The position numbers and the translations under genes were made by a program. Below are positions 8,749 to 17,472 of a DNA stretch of 64,000 bases, piece after piece. Numbering within the stretch: position 1 is the stretch's first letter; every line of letters begins with the position of its first letter. Source of the stretch: Herminiimonas arsenicoxydans (lineage in GTDB: Bacteria > Pseudomonadota > Gammaproteobacteria > Burkholderiales > Burkholderiaceae_D); contig CU207211.1 of NCBI GenBank assembly GCA_000026125.1, forward strand, positions 992,001 through 1,056,000. The letters run 5' to 3'. A model generated the notes under the pieces. The model had not been told where the DNA came from and did not search any database. It saw only the letters and a program-made list of their open reading frames with translations.

Positions 8749-8804
8749 GATGAGAGATGAAATTACGGAAAGAAAAAAGTTGATTTAAAAATGAGTGGAG
8801 CGTC

Positions 8805-9425
8805 TTATTTTTCTGCAGGCGGACGGATTGCATGTTTCGGGCGCCATGCCTTGCAGACGGCTTCATTGGTTTCAACGTAGGGGCCGCCCATCAGGTCTAT
8901 GCAGTAAGGAACCGCAGCAAAAATGCCGCCGACGAGCTGCTTGCCGTCTGCATCTTTCAAGCCTTCCAGCGTTTCCTTGATGGATTTCGGCTGGCCGGGC
9001 AGGTTCATGATCAATGCAGCGTGACCTTCCGTTTCGCGGATTACGGTGACCTGGCGCGACAGAATCGCGGTCGGTACGAAGTGCAGACTGATCTGACGCA
9101 TCTGTTCGCCGAAGCCGGGCATTTCCTTGGTGCCGACAGCGATGGTGGCTTCGGGCGTTACGTCGCGCCGGGCCGGGCCGGTGCCGCCGGTGGTGATGAC
9201 CAGATCGCAGTGCTCGACGTCGACCAGTTCGATCAGCGCTTTTTCAATGGCAGCCTGTTCATCCGGGATCAGGCGCGTTTCCATCGTCCATGCACTGCTG
9301 AGCGCGGCACTGAACCAGGCCTGCAAGGCAGGAATGCCCTGGTCTTCATATACGCCGCTGGAGGCGCGGTCGGAAATCGACACCAGGCCGATTTTCAATT
9401 CGTCAGGATTACTCTTCTTCGACAT
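8805..9425 (-). CDS. mogA: Molybdopterin adenylyltransferase MogA
   Basis: MogA activates molybdopterin by adenylation before molybdenum insertion. The protein has the MoaB/Mog fold, starting at IGLVSISDRASSGVYEDQG, and the nucleotide-binding motif TTGGTGPARRDVTPEA. From the ATG at 9425 it has 206 residues, typical of MogA-type proteins. The start lies inside the end of darP, giving a 17-base overlap that suggests coupled expression. The molybdoenzyme sulfite dehydrogenase at 45-47 kb is one likely user of the cofactor. Confidence 0.92.
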   Translation of the reverse strand: MSKKSNPDELKIGLVSISDRASSGVYEDQGIPALQAWFSAALSSAWTMETRLIPDEQAAIEKALIELVDVEHCDLVITTGGTGPARRDVTPEATIAVGTKEMPGFGEQMRQISLHFVPTAILSRQVTVIRETEGHAALIMNLPGQPKSIKETLEGLKDADGKQLVGGIFAAVPYCIDLMGGPYVETNEAVCKAWRPKHAIRPPAEK

Positions 9426-9993
9426 CGTCTTCCTCATTGTCGTCTTGTGCAGCCGGAGCCTGCAGGGATTTCAAAATCTGGAAAATTTCGCGATACGCTT
9501 TTGGCGGTTTGCTTTCGGCTTGTTCCTTGCGCGCATTGCGTATCAGCGTGCGCAGTTGTTGTGCATCCAGTTGCGGATTCTCTTCCAGCAAAACGGTCAG
9601 GGCCTTATCGTCGGCCAGCAGTTTGTCGCGCTTGCGTTCGATCGCATGCAGCGCTGCGGTTTCGGACTTGGATGCGCCTTTCCAGCTGTCGAGCATTTTC
9701 TGGATGGCAGCGATTTCGTGTTCTTCCAGCGTACGCATTTTTTTGCCCACGTATTGCGTCTGGCGGCGGCGGCCTTCGTGATCCTTGATCAACTGGCATT
9801 CGAGGATGGCTTCGCGCACATCTTCCGGCATAGGCACGCGCTTGACGCGATCGCGCGGTTCGGCAATCAGTTCCTCTCCAAGCTTTTGCAGAGCGGTCAT
9901 CTGGCGTTTGAGCTCGGATTTGGACGGGCGCTCGTATTCCTGCTCGAATTCGGTGGACTTGAAGCCGCAGGAGCCTCGGTTGGGATTTGGCAT
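9409..9993 (-). CDS. darP: Ribosome-associated protein DarP (YjgA, DUF615)
   Basis: DarP acts late in 50S subunit assembly. The 194-residue protein matches DUF615: a basic start, then PSKSELKRQMTALQKLGEEL, the motif EGRRRQTQYVGKKMR, a helical second half, and an acidic tail (NEEDDVEEE). In many proteobacteria this gene is divergent from and next to pmbA. Here the same pair is present but separated by about 3 kb that includes a group II intron. Confidence 0.93.
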   Translation of the reverse strand: MPNPNRGSCGFKSTEFEQEYERPSKSELKRQMTALQKLGEELIAEPRDRVKRVPMPEDVREAILECQLIKDHEGRRRQTQYVGKKMRTLEEHEIAAIQKMLDSWKGASKSETAALHAIERKRDKLLADDKALTVLLEENPQLDAQQLRTLIRNARKEQAESKPPKAYREIFQILKSLQAPAAQDDNEEDDVEEE

Positions 9994-10539
9994 GATGGGA
10001 ATTGATAAGGCGCGTAGCCATTCTGTAAACGACTGCTATCATAACTGTTTTAGTGCGACACGTTGTCGCTCATTCGCCGCTTCTGCGGCAATTCCTCGAA
10101 GTAGTTACATACCGCAAATATGCGCTAAGTCCTTGAAATTTCAGAGGATGTTAGCGTGGGCTACATAGCTTCGTCCAACGAAATATGTGGTTTTCAACTC
10201 AAATACGTCATCCAAAAAAATAGTCAATATAGGCTCTTGTTCTCAGCTTTTTGCTGCGTTGAAGGTATCTCCATGTCTATTTCTGCTCAAAAGGCGGATG
10301 AATGTTGCTAATTTCTGACGAAATTCGAAAATATTTTTATATTCGTCAAACTGCCCCTCTACCGAGAGGCAATTTTTTTTAGCAAACCAGTCATGGTACT
10401 GAACTGAAAAATATGGGTGTAATGAAACCGAAAGAGCGCAAAGCTCTGAGATGTCTTGTCGTACCCGAAGTGTCAGGGCTGCGACCGGATGCACGACCAT
10501 TCGTAACCTACTCAAGCATGCGTCATCGGTAACGGTGGG
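9994..10539. other. 5' flank of the group II intron: AT-richer intergenic DNA
   Basis: The first 80 bases should hold the darP promoter. They contain two small hairpins (GCGACA/TGTCGC and GCCGC/GCGGC) without T runs. The rest is visibly richer in A and T than the neighbours and holds one short minus-strand frame, listed separately. I recognise no known family, insertion-sequence ends or RNA here. If the intron is spliced, this region and the 26 bases before pmbA form the native darP-pmbA spacer. Confidence 0.5.
10243..10515 (-). CDS. Doubtful small ORF, no recognisable family
   Basis: The frame encodes 90 residues from a TTG codon and stays open upstream into the intron boundary. The product has no recognisable motif, no signal peptide and no membrane segment. 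No clear ribosome-binding site precedes the TTG. It may be a chance frame in AT-rich DNA or the remnant of a gene cut by the intron. Confidence 0.2.
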   Translation of the reverse strand: MSRLRMVVHPVAALTLRVRQDISELCALSVSLHPYFSVQYHDWFAKKNCLSVEGQFDEYKNIFEFRQKLATFIRLLSRNRHGDTFNAAKS

Positions 10540-11153
10540 GTGTGAAGCCTTGAAGACAATGTACCCCCAGCTTCACAGGGCGGCTATCTCATGCGAATGA
10601 GTGGTTGGAGACTGCTAGCAGCAAAGCGGTTGAGGGGCTAGGTTAATGCTGCATGGGCAATGTAATGTGAACTGTCGTTTGAACCCTCGTAATTATGGAT
10701 AGGCCTAAGCTGCTGCTGGCCTTCACCAAAATGGTATGTGGTTGGTTATTTCCGTTGAAACTGGAAATACGTCGTCACGATAACCACCGGGGGAAAGACA
10801 GGTCCTAAACAGCTAGTCGCGACGTTGTCTTAGTCGCGTCGATATCTCAGGGAACGTGGTAAGCCCAACTCTCCGCCTAATCCAATACATCGGATCGGGC
10901 AGGCAACCCGCAAGGGAAGCTGTCGGAGGAGTGGGTATGGGATTGTAGAAAAAGCGAACGCCGGGCTGTAATGGTTCGGATAGGGATTCAGAATTTGTCC
11001 CGACGCGAAAGCGTGCAGACTTCTACATGGTGCAATAGTCGTCAAACGACTACATAGGCAAAGTAGTTTCATTTTCAACGCCCCGAAGGGATGCAGTTTT
11101 CCCCTTCGGGGGGGAAGTGCGTCCTCGGCGGGCATTACTACCGAGGTACAGCA

Positions 11154-12857
11154 ATGAAAGTAATCGATAGCAATCAGATCGATTCTGCGTCCTCGCACGT
11201 TCCAACAGACTGGGCCGCCATTAATTGGCATCTGGTTCAAAAGAACGTGAGAGTCATGCAGATTCGTCTAGCGAAGGCAACACAGGAAGGCAATTGGCGC
11301 AGGGTGAAATCCTTGCAACGATGGCTAACCCATTCGTTCAGTGCGAAAGCACTAGCAGTTAAACGAGTGACTGAAAATCAAGGCAAACGAACGGCAGGTG
11401 TGGATCAGGTTTTATGGGATTCTCCACCGCAGAAATACGCTGCGATTGCACAGTTGAAAAAGCAAAGGTATCGACCTCTGCCATTACGGAGAGTCCACAT
11501 TCCAAAATCAAATGGGAAGATGCGCCCTCTGGGCATACCGACCATGCGAGACCGGGCCATGCAAGCTTTGCATTTGCTTGCACTGGATCCGGTTCTGGAA
11601 ACAGTGAGTGATCCGAACTCTTACGGGTTCCGTAAAAATCGCTGTACTGCCGATGCAATGTCTCAAATATTCGTAAAAATGTCCCAGAAGGTTTCGGCTG
11701 AATGGGTATTAGACGCGGACATCGAGGGATTTTTCGACAACATCAACCACGACTGGATGATCGACAACATCTGTATGGACAAGTCGATACTAATGAAATG
11801 GTTGAAAGCCGGGGTAGTCGACCGGAAGCAATTGCTGGCTACCACAGCAGGGACACCGCAGGGAGGCATCATTTCCCCTGCATTGGCAAACTGGACGCTG
11901 AATGGATTGGAGACGGAACTAATAGCGCATCTCGGTGCAAAGTTGGGGAAATCAAAAATCAAGGGACTGAAAGTAGGTGTGATTCGATACGCGGACGATT
12001 TCGTTGTAACGGGAGCTTCGCAAGAGTTCCTTGAAGCCGAAGTCCGGCCATGGATAGAAGCGTTCCTCGCACAACGAGGATTGCGACTATCAGCAGCCAA
12101 AACCAAGATCGTGCACATCGACGAAGGTTTCGACTTCCTCGGGTGGAATTTCCGTAAGTACTCGGGAAAACTGCTCATTAAGCCGAGTAAGAAAAACGTG
12201 AAAACGTTTTATGAAAAGCTGAGGAACGTCGTCAGTGACAATCTCGGAGCAAAGCAGGTCAATCTGATTGGCCTGTTGAATCCGATGCTACGGGGCTGGT
12301 CGCAATATCACAGTCCCGTGGTTGCCAAGGAAACGTTCTCGCGCATTGACCACCTGCTGTTCTGGAGGTTGATGCGGTGGGCCAAGCGTAGGCATCCGAA
12401 GAAAAACGCAGATTGGATTCGCCAGAGGTATTGGCGGTCAATAGGTGAGCGGAACTGGGTGTTTGCAGCGGATACACTGACGAAAGACGGTGATAAAGGT
12501 GTGATGCAAATGTACTCTTTACCGGGTACGCCGATAGTGCGACACAAGAAAATCAAAGGGGCTTACAACCCCTATGACCCTGAAGATGAAATGTATGGTG
12601 AAACTCTCCGTCAGGAACGCATGTTGAAGAACATGAGTTACAGGATGGAATGGGCTAAACTATATGCCGATCAAAGGGGACGATGTGCGCATTGCGGGCA
12701 CGAGATGGATATGGACACTGGCTGGCATGACCACCACATTGAATATCGTGTGGAGGGTGGCTCAGATGCTCTTGGAAATCGCGTACTCTTGCACCCTAAT
12801 TGCCATACCCAAGTTCATACGCTTGGTTTGAAAGTTGTTAAGCCGGTTCCTGAATAG
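11154..12857 (+). CDS. Group II intron-encoded reverse transcriptase/maturase with HNH endonuclease
   Basis: The 567-residue protein helps intron RNA fold and copies it into DNA at new sites. The reverse transcriptase domain spans about residues 60-310, with PKSNGKMRPLGIPTMRDR, the loop TPQGGIISP and the catalytic motif YADD in RYADDFVVTG. The maturase (X) domain follows (LLNPMLRGWSQYHSPV). A C-terminal HNH endonuclease has paired cysteines (CAHCG), the HDHHIEYRVEGGSD core and HPNCH. I use the ATG at 11154, preceded by GAGG; an upstream in-frame ATG at 11091 lies in structured intron RNA. No frameshift is seen. Confidence 0.95.
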   Translation: MKVIDSNQIDSASSHVPTDWAAINWHLVQKNVRVMQIRLAKATQEGNWRRVKSLQRWLTHSFSAKALAVKRVTENQGKRTAGVDQVLWDSPPQKYAAIAQLKKQRYRPLPLRRVHIPKSNGKMRPLGIPTMRDRAMQALHLLALDPVLETVSDPNSYGFRKNRCTADAMSQIFVKMSQKVSAEWVLDADIEGFFDNINHDWMIDNICMDKSILMKWLKAGVVDRKQLLATTAGTPQGGIISPALANWTLNGLETELIAHLGAKLGKSKIKGLKVGVIRYADDFVVTGASQEFLEAEVRPWIEAFLAQRGLRLSAAKTKIVHIDEGFDFLGWNFRKYSGKLLIKPSKKNVKTFYEKLRNVVSDNLGAKQVNLIGLLNPMLRGWSQYHSPVVAKETFSRIDHLLFWRLMRWAKRRHPKKNADWIRQRYWRSIGERNWVFAADTLTKDGDKGVMQMYSLPGTPIVRHKKIKGAYNPYDPEDEMYGETLRQERMLKNMSYRMEWAKLYADQRGRCAHCGHEMDMDTGWHDHHIEYRVEGGSDALGNRVLLHPNCHTQVHTLGLKVVKPVPE

Positions 12858-12874
12858 GAACTTTTATTAAGCTT

Positions 12875-12908
12875 GAGCCGTGTGCGGTGAAAGTCGCACG
12901 CACGGTTC
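12875..12908 (+). ncRNA. Group II intron domain V
   Basis: The 34-base hairpin begins GAGCCG and ends CGGTTC. It has the catalytic AGC at 12876-12878 and a GAAA terminal loop, all standard for this ribozyme core. Confidence 0.88.
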
Positions 12909-12976
12909 TTAGGGGGGAGGGGTTCTGGTAACAGACCCTTCCTACCCTACTACGTATTTCCGAAGAAAACGACCCC

Positions 12977-14341
12977 ATGAGCGATTCAGTGTTTATACAT
13001 AGTCAAGATCAGTTAAAGCAACTTGCACAGGATGTGTTGCGTTACGCAAAAGAAAAAGGCGCATCCAATGCAGCTGTGGAGATCAGCGAAGGCAGCGGTT
13101 TGTCGGTTTCAGTACGCAAGGGCGGCGTGGAAACGATAGAACAAAACAAAGACAAGGGCATGGGCGTCACGGTTTATCTGGGCGAAGAACGCCATATCCG
13201 TCGCGGTAATGCGAGTACCTCGGATTTTTCGCAAAAAGCCTTGAAGGATACGGTCGAGGCGGCGTACAACATTGCAAGATTCACGGCAGAAGACGATTGT
13301 GCCGGTTTGCCGGATGAAGACATGCTGGAACGCAATCCGCGTGATTTGCAACTGTGTTATCCATGGCTGATTTCGACGGAAGAAGCGGTCGAGCTGGCCA
13401 AGCGCGGCGAAGCGGCTGCCTTCGCAGTCGACAAACGCATTACCAATAGTGAAGGCGCCAGTGTCTACGCTCAGCAATCACATTTCGTGTCTGCCAATTC
13501 GCGCGGCTTTATCGGTGGTTATCCCTACTCGCGTCATACCATTTCGGTGGCGCCGATTGCCGGCAAAGGCAGCAATATGCAACGCGACGACTGGTATTCA
13601 TCGATGCGGGATCCAGCCAGACTGGCAGCACCGGAAACCATCGGGCGTTATGCCGCGCAACGTGCACTGGCACGCTTGAACGCACGCAAGCTCGATACGC
13701 GCAAATGCCCGGTTCTGTTTGAAGCGCCGCTGGCGGCTGGCCTGCTCGGCGCATTCGTGCAGGCCGTATCTGGTGGCGCGCTGTATCGCAAATCCACCTT
13801 CCTGCTCGATTCGCTCGGCAAATCTGCATTCGCATCGCATGTGCAAATTACGGAAGATCCGCACGTCATCGGCGCGGTAGGTTCCTCGCCGTTCGATGAG
13901 GAAGGCGTAAAAACCAGCCGCCGCGAGGTGGTGAAGGACGGCGTGGTGCAGGGATATTTTCTATCGACTTATTCCGCACGTAAACTCGGCATGCAAACCA
14001 CCGGTAATGCAGGCGGTTCGCATAACCTGACGATGACATCTTCGCTGACGCAGCCGACAGATGATTTCAAGGCCATGCTGAAAAAACTCGACACCGGTTT
14101 GCTGGTGACCGAGCTGATGGGACAGGGCGTGAATTACGTGACCGGCGATTACTCGCGTGGCGCCTCCGGTTTCTGGGTGGAAAAGGGTGTAATCCAGTAT
14201 CCGGTGGAGGAAATCACGATTGCCGGCAACATGAAAGATATTTTCATGCAGGTAGTCGCAATCGGCGCCGATACGCTGATGCGCGGAACGAAAAATACGG
14301 GTTCGATATTGATTGAAAATATGGTGGTTGCTGGTGGTTAA
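12977..14341 (+). CDS. pmbA: TldE/PmbA, subunit of the TldD/TldE metalloprotease
   Basis: PmbA (TldE) forms a heterodimeric zinc protease with TldD that degrades unfolded peptides and matures some modified peptides such as microcins. The 454-residue protein has the family start with a coiled helix (LKQLAQDVLRYAKEKGAS), the segment FEAPLAAGLLGAFVQAVSGG, and the C-terminal hallmark GNAGGSHNLT followed by GQGVNYVTGDYSRGASGFWVE, here quoted in parts. TldE lacks the HExxxH metal motif of TldD, and none is seen here. The gene starts only 26 bases after the intron, so its promoter should lie beyond the intron or inside it. No tldD is in the window. Confidence 0.93.
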   Translation: MSDSVFIHSQDQLKQLAQDVLRYAKEKGASNAAVEISEGSGLSVSVRKGGVETIEQNKDKGMGVTVYLGEERHIRRGNASTSDFSQKALKDTVEAAYNIARFTAEDDCAGLPDEDMLERNPRDLQLCYPWLISTEEAVELAKRGEAAAFAVDKRITNSEGASVYAQQSHFVSANSRGFIGGYPYSRHTISVAPIAGKGSNMQRDDWYSSMRDPARLAAPETIGRYAAQRALARLNARKLDTRKCPVLFEAPLAAGLLGAFVQAVSGGALYRKSTFLLDSLGKSAFASHVQITEDPHVIGAVGSSPFDEEGVKTSRREVVKDGVVQGYFLSTYSARKLGMQTTGNAGGSHNLTMTSSLTQPTDDFKAMLKKLDTGLLVTELMGQGVNYVTGDYSRGASGFWVEKGVIQYPVEEITIAGNMKDIFMQVVAIGADTLMRGTKNTGSILIENMVVAGG

Positions 14342-14517
14342 TGCGACGTTTTCGTAGTATGGTTATGACAGTTGTTTAGAGTGTAAAGCTGCAAAAAAAT
14401 TTCTACCTCGTGCTGCTTACATAACACTTACAACCTAATTTTTATTATGCATTTTCACCATCTTTAAAGATGGAAATGTTTAATAGAAGTCTTGTCGTTA
14501 ACCAATCAGGAGACAAA
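14342..14517. promoter_or_regulatory. Upstream region of the TRAP binding protein with a 16-bp palindrome
   Basis: This gap holds the perfect palindrome CCATCTTTAAAGATGG at 14458-14473, ending 44 bases before the ATG. There is no T run after it. It is a candidate operator for the uptake gene. Confidence 0.4.
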
Positions 14518-15597
14518 ATGGAACGTCGTTCATTTCTCAAGAAAGCAGCAGTAGGCGCGTCGGTAGGTGCCGTTGCCGTGCCTTCTTTTGCGCAAGCCAA
14601 CCCAACAATCAATTGGCGTTTGGCGTCCAGCTTCCCTAAATCGCTTGATACGATTTACGGCGCGTCGGACGTGTTCACCAAACGTGTTTCTCAACTGACC
14701 GACGGTAAATTCAATATCCGTCCTTTCGCCGGCGGTGAAATTGTTCCTGCGTTGCAGGTGATGGATGCTGTGCAGGCGGGTACGGTTGAAATGGGTCATA
14801 GTGCTTCTTACTATTACTTCGGTAAGGATCCTACATTCGCATTCGATGCAGTCGTGCCTTTCGGCCTGACCTCGCGTCAGCAAACCGCATGGTTCGATCA
14901 AGGCGGCGGTCGTGAATTGACACGTGCTTTCTTCAAGGATTACGGCATTGTCAACTTCATGGGCGGCAATACCGGTACCCAGATGGGTGGCTGGTTCCGT
15001 AAGGAGATCAAGGAAGTAAAAGATCTGAATGGTTTGAAAATGCGTATCGGCGGTTTCGCCGGCCGCGTCATGCAAAAACTCGGCGTCGTGCCGCAACAGA
15101 TCGCTGGCGGTGATATTTATCCTGCGCTGGAAAAAGGCACGATCGATGCAGCGGAATGGATCGGACCTTACGATGACGAGAAACTCGGCTTCAACAAGGT
15201 TGCACCGTTCTACTACACCCCAGGTTGGTGGGAACCAAGTCTGCAACTGTCGTTCTACATCGGCATCAAGGAATGGGAAAAACTGCCCAAGCAGTATCAG
15301 GCAGCCGTTGAAGCCGCATCGTATGAAGCACACGTCGTCATGCAAGCAGAATACGATGCACGCAACCCGGCCGCATTGGCACGCTTGCTGAAAAACGGCG
15401 TCAAGCTGCGTCAGTTCTCCAAGCCGATCATGGAAGCCTGCTACAAGGCTGCCGTGGAAACGATGGATGAAGAAGCCGGCAAAAATGCCAAGTTCAAGAA
15501 GATCTACGAACCATGGAAACGTTTCCGTCAGGATCAGAACCAATGGGCTTCGGTTGCTGAGGCACCGATCCAGAACTTCATGATCGGTCGCAAATAA
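14518..15597 (+). CDS. dctP: TRAP transporter substrate-binding protein, TakP-like (2-oxoacid type)
   Basis: This periplasmic protein captures the substrate and delivers it to the DctQM membrane complex. A twin-arginine signal (RRSFLKKAAVGAS) with a cleavage site near AFAQA-type residues at about 27 directs export. The mature part follows the TakP pattern I know from Rhodobacter: WRLASSFPKSLDTIYG, SYYYFGKDPTFAF, the arginine motif LKMRIGGFAGRVM, GDIYPALEKGTIDAAEW and FYYTPGWWEP. TakP binds pyruvate and other 2-oxo acids with a metal ion, so a monocarboxylate 2-oxoacid is the likely substrate; this is inference. The start at 14518 follows AGGAG, and the upstream in-frame ATG at 14470 would spoil the signal peptide. 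It converges on dctM-dctQ. Confidence 0.9.
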   Translation: MERRSFLKKAAVGASVGAVAVPSFAQANPTINWRLASSFPKSLDTIYGASDVFTKRVSQLTDGKFNIRPFAGGEIVPALQVMDAVQAGTVEMGHSASYYYFGKDPTFAFDAVVPFGLTSRQQTAWFDQGGGRELTRAFFKDYGIVNFMGGNTGTQMGGWFRKEIKEVKDLNGLKMRIGGFAGRVMQKLGVVPQQIAGGDIYPALEKGTIDAAEWIGPYDDEKLGFNKVAPFYYTPGWWEPSLQLSFYIGIKEWEKLPKQYQAAVEAASYEAHVVMQAEYDARNPAALARLLKNGVKLRQFSKPIMEACYKAAVETMDEEAGKNAKFKKIYEPWKRFRQDQNQWASVAEAPIQNFMIGRK

Positions 15598-15614
15598 GCA
15601 GTTCTTGCTCTATC

Positions 15615-15646
15615 AAAACCGCAGGCTTATCCCTGCGGTTTTTTTT
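15615..15646 (+). terminator. Rho-independent terminator after dctP
   Basis: The 10-bp stem AAACCGCAGG/CCTGCGGTTT (15616-15625 and 15632-15641) with a six-base loop is followed by a T run. Confidence 0.92.
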
Positions 15647-15710
15647 CGTCTGCAAATAAGCCGGTCGCAGAAGGGACGAGCGGGGAAAAATTGCTCCTTG
15701 CATCAGCCAT

Positions 15711-15742
15711 AAAAAAATCCCGCAGAGCGAATCATGCGGGAT
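15711..15742 (-). terminator. Rho-independent terminator after dctM
   Basis: On the minus strand, ATCCCGCA (15742-15735) and its complement TGCGGGAT (15724-15717) form a stem followed by seven T. The convergent genes thus each have their own terminator, about 70 bases apart. Confidence 0.88.
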
Positions 15743-15762
15743 TGTCAGGAGCAGAAAACAGT

Positions 15763-17457
15763 TTACTTCTTGTCTGGTTCCGAGAAGTTCAGTGCCGGGG
15801 CTTCTTCGTTTGCTGATTCAGGCTTGCTGTCGCCACCCGAGAAATCCAGATCCATCCCGCTGCGCGCGCCATATTCCTGGCCGCCGCCCATGTCGATCTG
15901 GAGTTCGATCTTCTCGTGCATATCGGTTTTCTTGTCGACCGAGATCAGTTGCGGGAAGGCGATGATCAATGTGACCATGATCACTTGAATCACGACAAAC
16001 GGTACGGAGCCCCAGTAAATATCTGAAGTTTTCACCTCTTTGGGCGCTACCGATCTCAGATAGAACAAGGCGAAGCCGAACGGTGGATGCATGAACGAGG
16101 TTTGCATGTTCACGCTCAACAGTACGCCGAACCAGATCAGGTCGATTCCCAGTTTTTCCGCGACCGGGCCGACCAGCGGCACCAGAATGAATGCGAGTTC
16201 GAAGAAGTCGAGGAAGAAGGCGAGACCGAAGAACAGGATGTTGACCACGATCAGGAAGCCGGCGGTGCCGCCCGGCAAAGAGGTCAGCAGGTGTTCTACC
16301 CACAGATCGCCATTGACGCCACGGAAGATCAGGCCGAATACGCTGGAGCCGATCAGAATGAACATGACGAAGCAGGACAGACGCGAAGTCGAGTTCATTG
16401 CCTGCTTCAGCAAAGCCCAGGTCAAGCGACGATTCATCAGTGCCAGTACCAGTGCGCCAAACGCGCCCATGCCGCCGCCTTCGGTCGGCGTGGCAATGCC
16501 GACGAAAATCGTGCCCAGCACCAGGAAAATCAGGGCCAGAGGTGGTACCAGTACGAACACTACTTGCTCTGCGATTCTCGACAGCAGGCCCAGTTTCATT
16601 TTGCGATTGACGTATGCAACCAGAAAAGCGCCGGCAATACTCAGTGTTGCAGCGTAAATAATGCCTTCATCGGCATGCAGTTTCGGATTGCTGGCCAGCA
16701 GCATTTCTTCAATCACGAAGCAGACAATACCGGTTCCAACGATCAATACGAACAAGGAAAGGACGCCGCTTTTTCCATCTGGTTGTCGCAGATTGCGAGC
16801 TTCCTCTGGCAGGGCAGGCACCCATTTTGGCTTGACTATCGAGATGATCAGCACGTAACCCGCGTACATCGCTGTTAGCATCAAGCCGGGGCCGAAAGCA
16901 GCCTGGTACATATCGCCGACTGAACGACCCAGCTGATCGGCCATCACAATCAAGACCAGCGATGGCGGAATGATTTGCGCCAGCGTGCCTGATGCAGCAA
17001 TCACACCAGTGGCAATCTTTTTATCGTAGCCGTAGCGCAGCATGACAGGCAGGGAAATCAAGCCCATCGAGATGACGGAAGCAGCGACCACGCCCGTGGT
17101 CGCTGCCAGCAAGGCACCAACAAAAATAACAGCATAGGCAACGCCGCCGCGCAAAGGCCCGAACAGCTGTCCGATGGTATCGAGCAAATCCTCCGCCATG
17201 CCTGAACGTTCCAGTATCAGTCCCATGAAGGTAAAAAATGGAATCGCCAGCAGCGTGTCGTTTGACATGATGCCGAAAATACGATTCGGCAACGCTTGTA
17301 ATAATTCTGGTTTCAGCAAACCGAGTTCGATGCCGACCAGGCCGAAGAACAAGCCGTTGGCAGCGAGGGAAAACGCAACCGGGAAGCCGGATAGCAAAAA
17401 TACGACCAGCGCGCCGAACATGATCGGCGCCATGTTCGCAATGAAAAATTCAGTCAT
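15763..17457 (-). CDS. dctM: TRAP transporter large permease subunit
   Basis: DctM is the transport channel of the sodium-driven TRAP system. The protein has the typical many-helix organisation, with the family segments IPFFTFMGLILERSGMAEDL and IIPPSLVLIVMADQLGRSVG, GIATPTEGGGMGAFGAL and MHPPFGFALFYLRSVAP. At 564 residues it is longer than the common 430-residue DctM. The length fits the larger variants used with TakP-type binding proteins. It ends in a hydrophilic tail of about 60 residues (after LISVDKK) rich in Asp, Glu, Gly and Ser. The gene is 15 bases downstream of dctQ and in the same operon. Confidence 0.92.
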   Translation of the reverse strand: MTEFFIANMAPIMFGALVVFLLSGFPVAFSLAANGLFFGLVGIELGLLKPELLQALPNRIFGIMSNDTLLAIPFFTFMGLILERSGMAEDLLDTIGQLFGPLRGGVAYAVIFVGALLAATTGVVAASVISMGLISLPVMLRYGYDKKIATGVIAASGTLAQIIPPSLVLIVMADQLGRSVGDMYQAAFGPGLMLTAMYAGYVLIISIVKPKWVPALPEEARNLRQPDGKSGVLSLFVLIVGTGIVCFVIEEMLLASNPKLHADEGIIYAATLSIAGAFLVAYVNRKMKLGLLSRIAEQVVFVLVPPLALIFLVLGTIFVGIATPTEGGGMGAFGALVLALMNRRLTWALLKQAMNSTSRLSCFVMFILIGSSVFGLIFRGVNGDLWVEHLLTSLPGGTAGFLIVVNILFFGLAFFLDFFELAFILVPLVGPVAEKLGIDLIWFGVLLSVNMQTSFMHPPFGFALFYLRSVAPKEVKTSDIYWGSVPFVVIQVIMVTLIIAFPQLISVDKKTDMHEKIELQIDMGGGQEYGARSGMDLDFSGGDSKPESANEEAPALNFSEPDKK

Positions 17458-17472
17458 GAGTGTTCCTGGCGA

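Larger units (their letters stand above)
10540..12950 (+). mobile_element. Group II intron with maturase, probably CL (chloroplast-like) class
   Basis: The 5' end is placed at GTGTG (consensus GUGYG) at 10540. A six-base CCACCG in domain I (about 10785-10790) can pair with CGGTGG in the 5' exon, as expected for EBS1-IBS1. A domain V of exactly 34 bases lies at 12875-12908 with the catalytic AGC and a GAAA tip loop. Domain VI follows, with a bulged A at position -7 from a 3' end at 12950 (CCTACCCTAC). The maturase is encoded between domains III and V, as usual. All ribozyme and protein parts look complete, so it may still splice. The ends are inferred from motifs; the 5' end could be off by one or two bases. 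Confidence 0.85.

Noticed and set aside
10243..12978. A gene interrupted by the group II intron
   Set aside because: Joining the flanks at the predicted junction gives no convincing longer protein: one placement opens the frame and the consensus placement does not yield a start codon.
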